Notes under the pieces: generated by a model | Seen by the model: the letters and a program-made list of their open reading frames with translations, nothing else | Databases searched by the model: none | What the model was told of the DNA's origin: nothing | Position numbers and translations under genes: made by a program | In this document: positions 15,991 through 24,362 of the stretch, one piece after another | How positions within the stretch are numbered: the stretch's first letter is position 1 | How the letters are laid out: every line of letters begins with the position of its first letter | Source: Oscillospiraceae bacterium | Lineage (GTDB): Bacteria; Bacillota; Clostridia; Oscillospirales; Ruminococcaceae | Length of the DNA stretch: 30,542 nucleotides | Reading direction: 5' to 3' | Assembly: GCA_003453215.1 (NCBI GenBank) | Contig: DMMB01000004.1 | Coordinates: forward strand, 33,890-64,431

Positions 15991-16018
15991 AACCGGGAGT
16001 TACTGCAGACTCCCGGTT
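15991..16018. terminator. Bidirectional terminator between convergent genes
   Basis: AACCGGGAGT (15991-16000) and ACTCCCGGTT (16009-16018) form a perfect 10-bp stem with an 8-base loop. AT-rich tracts on both sides suit the convergent DUF5662 and CDF genes. Confidence 0.85.
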
Positions 16019-16023
16019 ATTTA

Positions 16024-17190
16024 TTATACCTTTGGGGTATCCACTGTTACCACGGCGTAGTAGTTCCCCTCCAGGGCGGCTACGGCAGATTCGATTCGCT
16101 CTACCAGTTCGGCGCTGGTATAGGAGGACTCCAGCGGCCGTACCACATCGAAGATAAGATTGGTGTGCTCCGGACCGCTGGTGATGCGAAAATCGTGCAT
16201 GGTCAGTTTGGGGTCGATTTGAGCCAGTATGCGGGCCATCATAGTGCGGCATTCCGCTGTCTTGCGGTCTCCCACCGCAATAGGATCCATATGGATACAG
16301 ACTTCACAGCCCAGTTCGTGCTGGATTTGTCGTTCAACTTTGTCGATGACATCGTGAATAGCGGAGATATCGCCATGTTTATCTACTTCGGCATGCAGTG
16401 AGGCAAATAGCCGCCCGGGGCCATAGTCATGGACGATGAGATCGTGCAGGCCGAGGATTTCCGGCTGCGCCAGTACCCTACTGCGGATTCCTTCCACCAA
16501 TTCGGGATCGGGGGCGCGGCCCAGCAAGGGGTCGATGGTATCCTTCATGGCAATGTAGCCGGTGTACAGAATGAAAATGGCGACGGCAATGCCAAGGTAG
16601 CCATCCAGCTGGATTTGGAAGAAATGCCCGATCAGACTGCCCAGAAGCACTACGCCGGTGGAAATCATGTCACTGAGACTATCGGCCGCGGTAGCCATCA
16701 TAGCGGCAGAATCAAGCTTTTTCCCCAGCTTGCGGTTAAAGAGGTACATCCATCCTTTAACCAAAATGGAAACCGGCAGAATGATGATCGGCAGCAGCGA
16801 AAATTCCACCGGAGCAGGAGAGAGAATTTTTTCGAAGGAAGTCTTGCCCAATTCAAAGCCCATGAGCAGAATAACAACCGAAACAGCCAGCCCGGAAAGA
16901 TATTCAATGCGCCCATGGCCAAAGGGATGGTGGCGATCCGGCTTTTGCCCGGCCAGACGGAATCCAATGAGCGTGACCACCGAGGAGCCGGCGTCGGAAA
17001 GGTTATTGAAAGCATCGGCGGTGATGGCGATGGAGCCGGAAACAGTGCCGGCAATCAGTTTGCCCAAAAACAGCAAAATATTTAGACAGATGCCGGTCAA
17101 CCCGCTGAGCGTACCATATTGCTGGCGTACGGCAGGATCCTGAACATTATCCCTATCGCGGATAAACAGGCGAGTTAACAGTTCTGTCAT
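16024..17190 (-). CDS. Cation diffusion facilitator (CDF) metal exporter
   Basis: This 388-residue inner-membrane protein exports divalent metals (typically Zn, Fe, Mn or Co) by proton antiport. The first helices contain ITADAFNNLSDAGSS, the DxxxN/D metal site of helix 2. The loop motif HPFGHGRIEYLSGL follows, and helix 5 has ATAADSLSDMIST with the second DxxxD. The C-terminal third is the cytoplasmic dimerisation domain with several His (HAEVDKHGDIS). AAGGAGT precedes the ATG on the minus strand. Metal specificity cannot be read safely. Its promoter region carries a tandem duplication (17243-17276) that doubles the -10 box. Confidence 0.93.
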   Translation of the reverse strand: MTELLTRLFIRDRDNVQDPAVRQQYGTLSGLTGICLNILLFLGKLIAGTVSGSIAITADAFNNLSDAGSSVVTLIGFRLAGQKPDRHHPFGHGRIEYLSGLAVSVVILLMGFELGKTSFEKILSPAPVEFSLLPIIILPVSILVKGWMYLFNRKLGKKLDSAAMMATAADSLSDMISTGVVLLGSLIGHFFQIQLDGYLGIAVAIFILYTGYIAMKDTIDPLLGRAPDPELVEGIRSRVLAQPEILGLHDLIVHDYGPGRLFASLHAEVDKHGDISAIHDVIDKVERQIQHELGCEVCIHMDPIAVGDRKTAECRTMMARILAQIDPKLTMHDFRITSGPEHTNLIFDVVRPLESSYTSAELVERIESAVAALEGNYYAVVTVDTPKV

Positions 17191-17242
17191 GGGTCAAAAC
17201 TCCTTTGGATGAAGTATGAATAGAGGAAATAGAGCAAAAAGT

Positions 17243-17276
17243 TTAATAGCCATTATAACTTAATAGCCATTATAAC
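17243..17276 (-). repeat. 17-bp tandem duplication containing the CDF -10 box
   Basis: TTAATAGCCATTATAAC is present twice head to tail (17243-17259 and 17260-17276). On the minus strand each copy supplies a perfect TATAAT, at 17274-17269 and 17257-17252, upstream of the CDF gene. Confidence 0.85.
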
Positions 17277-17331
17277 ATAGAAAAATGAGAAAGCTACAAA
17301 AAATTAAAAATTCCGGCAGAATTAATTTACT

Positions 17332-17359
17332 TTGCGGAGAGGCTTCTTTATGATATAAT
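17332..17359 (+). promoter_or_regulatory. Promoter of lgt-folD
   Basis: A perfect extended -10, TGA-TATAAT (17351-17359), is preceded by a weak -35 TTGCGG (17332-17337) at 16 bp. Confidence 0.65.
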
Positions 17360-17391
17360 AATACGAAAACATTAAAAAAGGAGTGAGCACC

Positions 17392-18417
17392 ATGGAAATT
17401 TTGTGTTTTCCTGCTCTGGGCTGGGAAATTCCCATCAACCGGGTAGCGGTTTCCATTGGCAGTTTGGATATTTACTGGTATGGAGTGATCATCGCAGTGG
17501 GCTTTGGTATGGGGTTATGGGTTTACCTCTCCCACAACCGCAGCTGCGGGATTCATCCCGATGAAGGCTTGGATATTATTCTGTGGGCTATGGTGGGTGC
17601 GATTGTGGGCGCCAGGGCCTATTATGTGGCATTCCAGTGGGATAACTATAAGGATAACCTGAAAGAGATTTTTAACCTGCGCGGCGGTGGACTGGCCATC
17701 TACGGCGGCATTATTGGGGCGCTAATAGTAGCGTTTGTTGTCTGTCGTATCAAAAAGCTCCCAATGCTGCCGGTAGCGGATGCGGCTTTCCCCGGGGTCA
17801 TGTTGGGACAAGCCATTGGCCGTTGGGGAAATTTCTTCAATATGGAGGCATTCGGTACCAATACAACGCTGCCATGGGGGATGACTTCCGATACCATTGC
17901 TGCTTATCTTTCCCGCCATCAGGCGGCACTGGCAGCCCAGGGCGTTATGGTGGATCCCACCCTGCCGGTGCACCCTACCTTTCTGTACGAAAGCTTGTGG
18001 AACCTCATTGGCGTGGCGATTTTGCTGCTGTGGCTGTTCCCGCGCCGCAGCTACGATGGCCAGATTACGCTGGGCTATACGGCTTGGTATGGCTTGGGAC
18101 GTTTCTTTGTGGAGGGACTGCGTACCGATAGCCTGATGTGGGGCAGCGTGCGGGTTTCTCAGGCACTGGGCGGTGTACTGTTCCTGGCAGCAGCCGGGCT
18201 GATGCTTTTTATTTTCCTGCGGGGCCGCAAGCCAATGACGCTGGAGTATATTGAGGGACAGAAAAAGCCGCGCTTTACTTTGGGACGCTACGTGGATACC
18301 GAAGAAAGCCAACAGCGCATGGCGGCAATCGATGCCAAACTGGCGGAAAAGAAAGAAAAGAAACCAACAGAGGAACCCATAAAGAAAGAGGAACAGCATG
18401 AGCGCGAAGATCATTGA
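17392..18417 (+). CDS. lgt: Prolipoprotein diacylglyceryl transferase
   Basis: Lgt is an integral membrane enzyme that moves diacylglycerol from phosphatidylglycerol to the lipobox cysteine of prolipoproteins. The frame shows seven or so membrane segments, early IDIYWYGVIIAVGFGMGLW-type sequence, the RGGGLAIYGGIIGAL block and the signature GQAIGRWGNFFNMEAFG. HPTFLYESLWNL and GRFFVEGLRTDSL follow. ATG 17392 lies 9 bases after AGGAG; the in-frame GTG at 17383 abuts that site and is rejected. An extra charged tail (KEKKPTEEPIKKEEQ) extends the C-terminus beyond the usual end. The last 20 bases overlap folD. Confidence 0.95.
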   Translation: MEILCFPALGWEIPINRVAVSIGSLDIYWYGVIIAVGFGMGLWVYLSHNRSCGIHPDEGLDIILWAMVGAIVGARAYYVAFQWDNYKDNLKEIFNLRGGGLAIYGGIIGALIVAFVVCRIKKLPMLPVADAAFPGVMLGQAIGRWGNFFNMEAFGTNTTLPWGMTSDTIAAYLSRHQAALAAQGVMVDPTLPVHPTFLYESLWNLIGVAILLLWLFPRRSYDGQITLGYTAWYGLGRFFVEGLRTDSLMWGSVRVSQALGGVLFLAAAGLMLFIFLRGRKPMTLEYIEGQKKPRFTLGRYVDTEESQQRMAAIDAKLAEKKEKKPTEEPIKKEEQHEREDH

Positions 18418-19255
18418 TGGCAAAGCGGTGGCGGCCCAGTGCCGCAGCGAACTGAAAACCCAGGTAGATGCCCTGAAAGCGGAAGGCATTATCCCCGGCC
18501 TGGCAGTGATATTGGTGGGAGAAGATCCGGCTTCTCAGGTATATGTGCGGAATAAACACAAAGCCTGTACCGAATTGGGCATTCACTCCGAACAGTACAC
18601 CTTGCCGGAAAATACAGATCGGGAAGAACTGCTTTCTCTGATTGCTGAACTGAATGGCAGGGAAGAGATTGATGGCATTCTGGTGCAGCTGCCGCTGCCG
18701 GCGCATCTCGATCAAAAGGAAATTCTATCTGCCATTGATCCGGAAAAGGATGTGGACGCTTTCCATCCGCAAAATATAGGGCATATCGTCATCGGGGATT
18801 ATTTCTTTGCCCCCTGTACGCCCAATGGTATTCTGACATTGATTGATAGCACCGGGGTGGATTTATCCGGAAAAGAGTGCGTTATCATCGGCCGCAGCAA
18901 TATTGTTGGCAAGCCGATGGCGCTTCTGGCGTTGCATCGCAATGCTACTGTGACCATCTGCCACAGCAAGACCCAAAACCTGCCGGAAGTGACCCGACGG
19001 GCCGATGTCCTGATTTCTGCGGTGGGCAAGGCAGGCTTTGTTACCGGAGAGATGGTGAAGCCCGGCGCGGTGGTGATTGATGTAGGGATGAACCGTAATG
19101 CAGCAGGGAAACTTTGCGGCGATGTGGACTTTGAAAGCGTTTCTCCGGTAGCGGGGTGGCTAACCCCGGTGCCCGGCGGTGTAGGCCCGATGACAATCAC
19201 CATGCTGCTGCGTTCTACGGTGCTGGCCGCCGAAAAACGCCATAAAAAGGCCTGA
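18398..19255 (+). CDS. folD: Bifunctional methylenetetrahydrofolate dehydrogenase/cyclohydrolase
   Basis: FolD interconverts 5,10-methylene-, 5,10-methenyl- and 10-formyl-THF, supplying one-carbon units. The 285 residues are the usual length. Evidence includes AVILVGEDPASQVYVRNKHKA with the catalytic YxxxK, DGILVQLPLPAHLD, PEKDVDAFHPQNIG, and the Rossmann segment ECVIIGRSNIVGKPMALL. PVPGGVGPMTITMLL is the C-terminal signature. It starts inside lgt with AAGAGGAA as ribosome-binding site, so translation is probably coupled. It is followed by the rpsO promoter rather than a visible terminator. Confidence 0.96.
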   Translation: MSAKIIDGKAVAAQCRSELKTQVDALKAEGIIPGLAVILVGEDPASQVYVRNKHKACTELGIHSEQYTLPENTDREELLSLIAELNGREEIDGILVQLPLPAHLDQKEILSAIDPEKDVDAFHPQNIGHIVIGDYFFAPCTPNGILTLIDSTGVDLSGKECVIIGRSNIVGKPMALLALHRNATVTICHSKTQNLPEVTRRADVLISAVGKAGFVTGEMVKPGAVVIDVGMNRNAAGKLCGDVDFESVSPVAGWLTPVPGGVGPMTITMLLRSTVLAAEKRHKKA

Positions 19256-19273
19256 AATTCCACCGAAAAATAC

Positions 19274-19302
19274 TTTACAGCAGATGGATTATATGCTATA
19301 AT
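19274..19302 (+). promoter_or_regulatory. Strong promoter of rpsO
   Basis: TTTACA (19274-19279), 17 bp, TATAAT (19297-19302), with TG at 19294-19295. This is the best-matched promoter in the window apart from the symmetric pair. Confidence 0.8.
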
Positions 19303-19319
19303 TTCAAATAGATATGACC

Positions 19320-19379
19320 GAGCCCCGGCTTTTGGGAATGTTCCATTCCGGAACTTCACCGATCCCTTTGCTTAGGCTC
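19320..19379 (+). promoter_or_regulatory. Structured rpsO leader, candidate S15 autoregulatory element
   Basis: The leader is closed by GAGCC (19320-19324) with GGCTC (19375-19379) and holds an inner GTTCC/GGAAC or GGAATG/CATTCC hairpin. Ribosomal protein S15 represses its own mRNA through diverse leader folds in bacteria, so this position is expected for such an element. The specific fold is not one I can match. Confidence 0.45.
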
Positions 19380-19409
19380 TGGCGTAAATAAATTATGAGG
19401 TGAAAAAAC

Positions 19410-19676
19410 ATGATTCTCAAGGAAGAAAAGAACAAAATTATTACTGAGTATGCGACCCACGAGGGCGACACCGGTTCCCCCGAGGTTCAGATCGCTGTTC
19501 TCACCAGCCGCATCAATACCCTGACCAAGCATATGCAGCAGAACCCCAAGGACTTCCATTCCAACCGCGGCCTGCTGAAGATGGTTGGCCATCGCAGAAA
19601 CCTGCTGAACTACCTGAAGAAGAAAGATATCGAGCGTTACCGCGCGATCATTGCCAAGCTGGGTCTGCGTAAGTAA
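19410..19676 (+). CDS. rpsO: 30S ribosomal protein S15
   Basis: The 88-residue primary 16S rRNA-binding protein of the small-subunit platform has the standard length. Typical blocks are THEGDTGSPEVQIAVLTSRI (residues 16-35), LTKHMQQNPKDFHSNRGLL, and VGHRRNLLNYLKKKDIERY with a final LGLRK. ATG follows TGAGGTG. The gene sits directly upstream of pnp, the common rpsO-pnp arrangement. Confidence 0.99.
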   Translation: MILKEEKNKIITEYATHEGDTGSPEVQIAVLTSRINTLTKHMQQNPKDFHSNRGLLKMVGHRRNLLNYLKKKDIERYRAIIAKLGLRK

Positions 19677-19688
19677 GTAAAACTGCCG

Positions 19689-19718
19689 GAGGGCAGGCGG
19701 GAGATTCCGTCTGCCCTC
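19689..19718 (+). terminator. Hairpin after rpsO (terminator or processing site)
   Basis: GAGGGCAGGCGG (19689-19700) pairs with CCGTCTGCCCTC (19707-19718): 12 bp with one G-T and a 6-base loop. The following tail is only moderately T-rich (TTAGCCGGTTTTT), so read-through into pnp is possible. Confidence 0.65.
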
Positions 19719-19755
19719 TTAGCCGGTTTTTAGCCCATTTTAACAGGTAAGCAGG

Positions 19756-19852
19756 GCGGCACCTGCCTTGCGTGTTTAGCAGTGAATCGTTCCCCCGGAA
19801 GGTGATTTTTGCCCGGAGGAAGGCTTTATTGCTAAAACGGAAGCGGTGCCGC
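19756..19852 (+). promoter_or_regulatory. Long composite hairpin in the pnp leader
   Basis: Nested inverted repeats stack into one long stem: GCGGCACC (19756-19763) with GGTGCCGC (19845-19852), TTTAGCA (19775-19781) with TGCTAAA (19830-19836), and TTCCCCCGG (19790-19798) with CCGGAGGAA (19813-19821, one mismatch). In E. coli a comparable pnp leader helix is cut by RNase III and then destabilised by PNPase as autoregulation; the same role is inferred here. Confidence 0.6.
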
Positions 19853-19885
19853 TCAAGAAAATGACGACAAGTAAGGAGAAAAAAG

Positions 19886-22003
19886 ATGTTTGAAAACTTC
19901 CGCGTATTTGAAACAGAATTTGCCGGACGTAAGATGACCTTTGAGACCGGCAAAATGTGCTGCCAGGCCAGCGGTTCTGTGCTGGTTCGTTATGGCGAGA
20001 CCACTGTGCTGGTCAATGCAACCGCTTCCGCCAAACCTCGTGACGGAATTGATTTCCTGCCCCTTTCGGTAGATTTTGAAGAAAAACTGTATTCTGTTGG
20101 CAAAATTCCCGGCTCTTTCCTGAAGCGGGAAGGCCGTCCCAGCGATAAAGCGGTACTTTCCAGCCGTGTGGTGGATCGCCCGATCCGCCCGCTGTTCCCC
20201 AAGGATATGCGCAATGATGTTTCCATTGTGATGACGGTCCTTTCGGTGGATCCCGATTGCCAGCCTGAGATTGCCGGTATGATCGGTGCTTCTATGGCTC
20301 TCTCCATTTCCGATATTCCCTGGAATGGGCCCATCGCTGGTATCAATGTTGGCCTGGTGGATGGAGAAATTATCCTGACCCCCACAGCGGAACAGCGCCT
20401 GAAGAGCGACCTGCAGCTGACCGTAGCAGGTACGGCCGAAAAGGTTTGTATGATCGAAGCAGGCGCAAACGAAGTAGATGATGATACCATGCTGGAGGCC
20501 ATCATGAAGGGCTTTGCTGAAGTCCAGAAGATGGTTGCGTTCATTAAGGAAGTTCAGGCTGAAATTGGCAAGCCCAAGTTCACCTTTGAATCCCAGGAGA
20601 TCGATCATGATCTGTTTGAGGCGATCAAGGCCGAATACATCGAAGATGTCCGCTTTGCAATGGATACCGATGATAAGAATATCCGCGATGAGCGGATGCG
20701 CCCGATCTACGACCGCCTGCACGCCCAGTATGACGAGCAGTACCCGGAGCAGGGTGCCATGCTGGATGAGTGCATCTATAAGCTGCAGAAGTTTGTAGTA
20801 CGCCGCTGGCTGCTGGATGAGGGCAAGCGCGTAGATGGCCGTGGCATGGATGAAATCCGTCCTCTGGATGCCGAAGTTGGCATTATTCCCCGCGTACATG
20901 GTTCTGGTATGTTTACCCGTGGCCAGACTCAGGTATTGACGATTGCCACACTGGGCACCATTCGTGAAGCCCAGCTTCTGGATGGCATTGATGAGCAGAC
21001 TACCAAGCGCTACATCCATCAGTACAATATGCCCTCCTACTCGGTAGGCGAAACCCGCCCCAGCCGTGGCCCTGGCCGCCGCGAGATTGGCCATGGTGCA
21101 TTGGCCGAGCGTGCCCTGGAGCCTGTAATCCCCAGTGTAGAGGAATTCCCCTACACGCTGCGTCTGGTTTCGGAAGTCCTTTCTTCCAATGGTTCTACTT
21201 CTCAGGGCTCTATCTGCGGTTCTACTCTGGCGCTGATGGATGCCGGTGTTCCGATTAAAGCCCCCGTAGCAGGTATTTCCTGTGGCCTTATTACCGAAGG
21301 CGACCGCTGGATGACCATGGTAGATATTCAGGGTGTGGAAGATTTCTTCGGCGATATGGACTTTAAGGTAGGCGGTACCAAGAAGGGTATCACCGCCATT
21401 CAGATGGATCTGAAGATCGATGGTCTGACCCCAGAAATTATTAAAGAAGCCTTTGCCAAGACCCACAAGGCTCGTAACTATATCCTGGATGAAGTTATGC
21501 TCAAGGCGATTCCTGCTCCGCGGCCGGAACTTTCCAAGTATGCGCCCAAGATGCTGAGCATGACCATCGACCCCGATAAGATTCGCGAGGTTATCGGTTC
21601 CGGCGGCAAGACCATTCAGAAGATCTGCGCCGAATGCAATGTTAAGATTGATATTGAAGATGACGGCCATGTATTTGTTTCTGCCATCGATATTGATGAC
21701 TGCCGCGCAGCGATCAATATCATCGAGACCATTGTGAATGATCCCGAAGTGGGCGCCATCTATAAGGGCGTGGTTACCCGTCTGATGAACTTTGGTGCCT
21801 TTGTGGAGATTGCTCCCGGCAAAGAAGGCCTGGTCCACATTTCCAAGCTGGATTCCAAGCGCGTGGAAAAGGTGGAGGACGTTGTTTCCGTTGGTGATGA
21901 GATCCTGGTTATGGTGACCGAGATTGACCAGCAGGGCCGCATCAACCTTTCCCGTAAGGATGCCATCGCCAAGATGGAAGCCAAAAAGGAAGGCAAGGAA
22001 TAA
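19886..22003 (+). CDS. pnp: Polyribonucleotide nucleotidyltransferase (PNPase)
   Basis: PNPase is a trimeric 3'-5' phosphorolytic exoribonuclease of RNA decay. The 705 residues show two RNase PH domains: the first with SVDFEEKLYSVGKIPGSFLKREGRP, the second with HGSGMFTRGQTQVLT and MDFKVGGTKKGITAIQMD, which holds catalytic aspartates. Then come a KH domain (DKIREVIGSGGKTIQKI) and an S1 domain (YKGVVTRLMNFGAFVEIAPG). AAGGAGAAAAA precedes the ATG. Codon use is more biased toward C-ending codons than in neighbouring genes, as expected for high expression. The gene ends just before a terminator. Confidence 0.99.
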   Translation: MFENFRVFETEFAGRKMTFETGKMCCQASGSVLVRYGETTVLVNATASAKPRDGIDFLPLSVDFEEKLYSVGKIPGSFLKREGRPSDKAVLSSRVVDRPIRPLFPKDMRNDVSIVMTVLSVDPDCQPEIAGMIGASMALSISDIPWNGPIAGINVGLVDGEIILTPTAEQRLKSDLQLTVAGTAEKVCMIEAGANEVDDDTMLEAIMKGFAEVQKMVAFIKEVQAEIGKPKFTFESQEIDHDLFEAIKAEYIEDVRFAMDTDDKNIRDERMRPIYDRLHAQYDEQYPEQGAMLDECIYKLQKFVVRRWLLDEGKRVDGRGMDEIRPLDAEVGIIPRVHGSGMFTRGQTQVLTIATLGTIREAQLLDGIDEQTTKRYIHQYNMPSYSVGETRPSRGPGRREIGHGALAERALEPVIPSVEEFPYTLRLVSEVLSSNGSTSQGSICGSTLALMDAGVPIKAPVAGISCGLITEGDRWMTMVDIQGVEDFFGDMDFKVGGTKKGITAIQMDLKIDGLTPEIIKEAFAKTHKARNYILDEVMLKAIPAPRPELSKYAPKMLSMTIDPDKIREVIGSGGKTIQKICAECNVKIDIEDDGHVFVSAIDIDDCRAAINIIETIVNDPEVGAIYKGVVTRLMNFGAFVEIAPGKEGLVHISKLDSKRVEKVEDVVSVGDEILVMVTEIDQQGRINLSRKDAIAKMEAKKEGKE

Positions 22004-22022
22004 TTAATTACCAAGAATGAAG

Positions 22023-22064
22023 AAGCGGGTCAGGGGAGACAAAGAAACCGTGCCCCGCTTTTTT
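22023..22064 (+). terminator. Terminator after pnp
   Basis: AAGCGGG (22023-22029) and CCCGCTT (22054-22060) form a 7-bp stem with a long loop, followed by TTTT. Confidence 0.65.
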
Positions 22065-22115
22065 CCCGAATTTTAAGGATACTGTGAATAAAGACTGAAC
22101 TTTTCCTGCTGGCTC

Positions 22116-22144
22116 TTGCCGCATTATCCTATTTTTGCTACAAT
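22116..22144 (+). promoter_or_regulatory. Promoter of the CorC-like operon
   Basis: TTGCCG (22116-22121), 17 bp, TACAAT (22139-22144) with TG at 22136-22137. The leader then has a small hairpin, CATCGCC paired with GGCGGTG around 22154-22173. Confidence 0.7.
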
Positions 22145-22212
22145 ATAAATCAACATCGCCGGTTTTGGCGGTGCTGATGTACTTTTGACTGAAACAAGGA
22201 GTGTGTATTTTT

Positions 22213-23517
22213 TTGGACGACATAGGCAGTACAACCACTTATCTACTTATTCTGGTTCTGTTAATGCTATCCGCTTTCTTTTCTGCATCCGAGACCGCTT
22301 TTTCTGCGGCCAATATGATTCGTCTGCGCACCATGGCAGAAGACGGCAACAAACGTGCCGCCCTGGCTGTTAAGGTGGCCGGACAGTACGATAAGTTGAT
22401 TGCTACAATTCTTATTGGCAACAACTTGGTTAATATCGCAATTTCTTCTTTGGTTACGGTTTTGGCTACCTCTTACTTTAAAAATTATGCGGTAGCTATT
22501 GCCACCGGCATCACTACGCTGGTTGTTCTTACCTTTGGCGAAATTCTCCCCAAAAGCTTCGCCAAAATGAATGCCGAAAGCATCTCTATGACCTTTGCTG
22601 GGGTGCTGCGGATCCTTATGACCGTTTTTACCCCTCTCAGCTGGCTCTTTTTGCGGTTGATGAAACCCTTTAAGAAAAAGGAGGATGGGGAAGAGCAGCC
22701 CACCATCACAGAGCAGGAACTGATGTATATGCTGGATACCATTGAGGAAGAAGGTGTACTGGAAGAGCAGGAAAAAGAGCTGGTACAGTCCGCTTTGGAG
22801 TTCAATGATACCACTGTGGAGGACATCCTTACCCCCCGTGTAAATATGGTGGCCATCGATGAGGAGGCTACCCCGCAGGAAGTTCTGCAGGTAATTACCG
22901 AGGAAGGTTTTTCCCGCATCCCTGTTTACAGTGAAACGGTGGATCACATCATCGGTGTGATTCATACCCGCGATATTTTGCAGGCCGCTCTGCTCAATAA
23001 GAATTTTGATATTAAAAAACTGATGACAGAGCCGATGTATATCCATCGCAGCATGAAGATTGCCCGTTTGCTTTCCGAATTCCAACGTAAAAAGGTACAT
23101 ATTGCTATTGTAATGGACGATTACGGCGGCACCCTTGGTATTGTTACCATGGAGGATGTACTGGAGGAACTGGTTGGCGAGATTTATGATGAGCGAGATG
23201 AAGTCGTTACCGAATTTACCGAAGTAACCCCGGATACCTATGAGATCAGCGGGGATATGCCGGTGGATGACTTCCTGGATGAGATTGATTATCACCCTGC
23301 GGATATCGAAGAAGATGACTATGATACCATGAATGGTCTGGCCCTTTCGGTTCTGGAACACATCCCGGCCGTAGGGGAAACCTTCCAACTGGGGCGGCTG
23401 ACCTTTACCGTTCTGGAAATGGAAGAACAGAAGATCGAAAAGATGCGGATTTCGCTGGCTCCCGATCCGGAAAAAGAGGCGGAAAAGGCCAAAGAGAAGG
23501 AAAAGGAAAAAGATTGA
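22213..23517 (+). CDS. CNNM/CBS/CorC-domain membrane protein (hemolysin-C family)
   Basis: The 434-residue protein has an N-terminal CNNM (DUF21) membrane domain with LILVLLMLSAFFSASETAFSA, ILIGNNLVNIAISSL and TFGEILPKSFAKMNAE. A pair of CBS domains follows (DILTPRVNMVAIDEEATPQE; HTRDILQAAL), then IVMDDYGGTLGIVTMEDVLEELVGEIYDE, and a C-terminal CorC_HlyC domain. The relatives are linked to magnesium or cobalt efflux and homeostasis. TTG 22213 is preferred because AAGGAG ends at 22201, which makes the in-frame GTG at 22201 impossible as a start. The name hemolysin is historical. It is followed 26 bases later by a gene in the same operon. Confidence 0.9.
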   Translation: MDDIGSTTTYLLILVLLMLSAFFSASETAFSAANMIRLRTMAEDGNKRAALAVKVAGQYDKLIATILIGNNLVNIAISSLVTVLATSYFKNYAVAIATGITTLVVLTFGEILPKSFAKMNAESISMTFAGVLRILMTVFTPLSWLFLRLMKPFKKKEDGEEQPTITEQELMYMLDTIEEEGVLEEQEKELVQSALEFNDTTVEDILTPRVNMVAIDEEATPQEVLQVITEEGFSRIPVYSETVDHIIGVIHTRDILQAALLNKNFDIKKLMTEPMYIHRSMKIARLLSEFQRKKVHIAIVMDDYGGTLGIVTMEDVLEELVGEIYDERDEVVTEFTEVTPDTYEISGDMPVDDFLDEIDYHPADIEEDDYDTMNGLALSVLEHIPAVGETFQLGRLTFTVLEMEEQKIEKMRISLAPDPEKEAEKAKEKEKEKD

Positions 23518-23543
23518 TCCGCACCAAATGAAAGGAACCTGCT

Positions 23544-24317
23544 ATGAGTACAGAAAAAACGAATGCCCGTAACCGTCACGCGGCACCGATTGGCCTCGTT
23601 TTTATCGTGCTGTGCATTATTGGCCTGGGGACTGTGTTTAACTGGTGTTATGGCCTTACCCGTAACCTGGCGGATAACACTGCCCAAAAGACCAAGTACG
23701 AACAAATGCTGCTGCCAGTGGTTATGTTCGACCCACCTGATTTTACCGACCCGACGACCTGTGATAATGAATTCCTGCTGCAGAGCAGCCTGTGGGCCTG
23801 TATGCTGGGGGAGCGCCGCGGCAGCTACGAATTTGATGAGTACGGCCGAATGGTTATTCCGGCGGCAGATGTAGATGCACAGGCGGCCAGTTTGTTTGGA
23901 CCGGATGTTAAGCTGGAGCATAAGACCATTGGTGATATGGAAAATGCTTATCAATATGATAGCGACATTGTCTCTTATCATGTGCCGATTATTGCTATGA
24001 CCGGCTTTGCAACACCCCGGGTAGAAAAAATAGCAATGAAGCAGGATAGCTGTCAGCTTACCGTTGGTTATGTGCCGCCTACTACGGTGCTTAGTATTAA
24101 CTACGATAGCAAGGGTAATCTGGAGGAGTCCCCCTCTAAGTACATGCTGTATGAATTGCGGAAAAACGGTAAGGATTTCTATCTCTATTCGGTCAGCACA
24201 ATCGTCAATGACAGTTTGACCGGGACGGAATTCAATACCGGCGGAGCTACCCGTGTGGATAACTCCCTAAGTCCAGATGGCGGTTCACTGCAATCCGGCA
24301 ATATCGAAACCCCATGA
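23544..24317 (+). CDS. Single-pass membrane protein of unknown function
   Basis: The 257-residue protein has one N-terminal hydrophobic helix (IGLVFIVLCIIGLGTVFNWCY, about residues 16-36) after a short basic cytoplasmic start. The long remainder is predicted to be outside the membrane. No lipobox and no recognisable domain are seen; the exterior part has mixed beta-like composition and a Gly/Asn/Ser-rich C-terminus. An AAAGGAA site precedes the ATG. Close spacing to the CorC-like gene and the terminator at 24329 suggest a two-gene operon. Confidence 0.75.
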   Translation: MSTEKTNARNRHAAPIGLVFIVLCIIGLGTVFNWCYGLTRNLADNTAQKTKYEQMLLPVVMFDPPDFTDPTTCDNEFLLQSSLWACMLGERRGSYEFDEYGRMVIPAADVDAQAASLFGPDVKLEHKTIGDMENAYQYDSDIVSYHVPIIAMTGFATPRVEKIAMKQDSCQLTVGYVPPTTVLSINYDSKGNLEESPSKYMLYELRKNGKDFYLYSVSTIVNDSLTGTEFNTGGATRVDNSLSPDGGSLQSGNIETP

Positions 24318-24328
24318 GTTTTATTCAT

Positions 24329-24357
24329 AAACCCCCGACCGTAAAGATCGGGGGTTT
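24329..24357 (+). terminator. Terminator of the CorC-like operon
   Basis: AAACCCCCGA (24329-24338) and TCGGGGGTTT (24348-24357) form a perfect 10-bp stem with a 9-base loop. An A-rich side precedes it and a T-containing tail follows. Confidence 0.85.
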
Positions 24358-24362
24358 ATCCT

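Noticed and set aside
19853..21838. A 661-codon open frame on the minus strand opposite pnp
   Set aside because: It is an antisense shadow of the highly expressed, codon-biased pnp gene; it has no ribosome-binding site or recognisable domain, and its low-complexity composition follows from the pnp codons.
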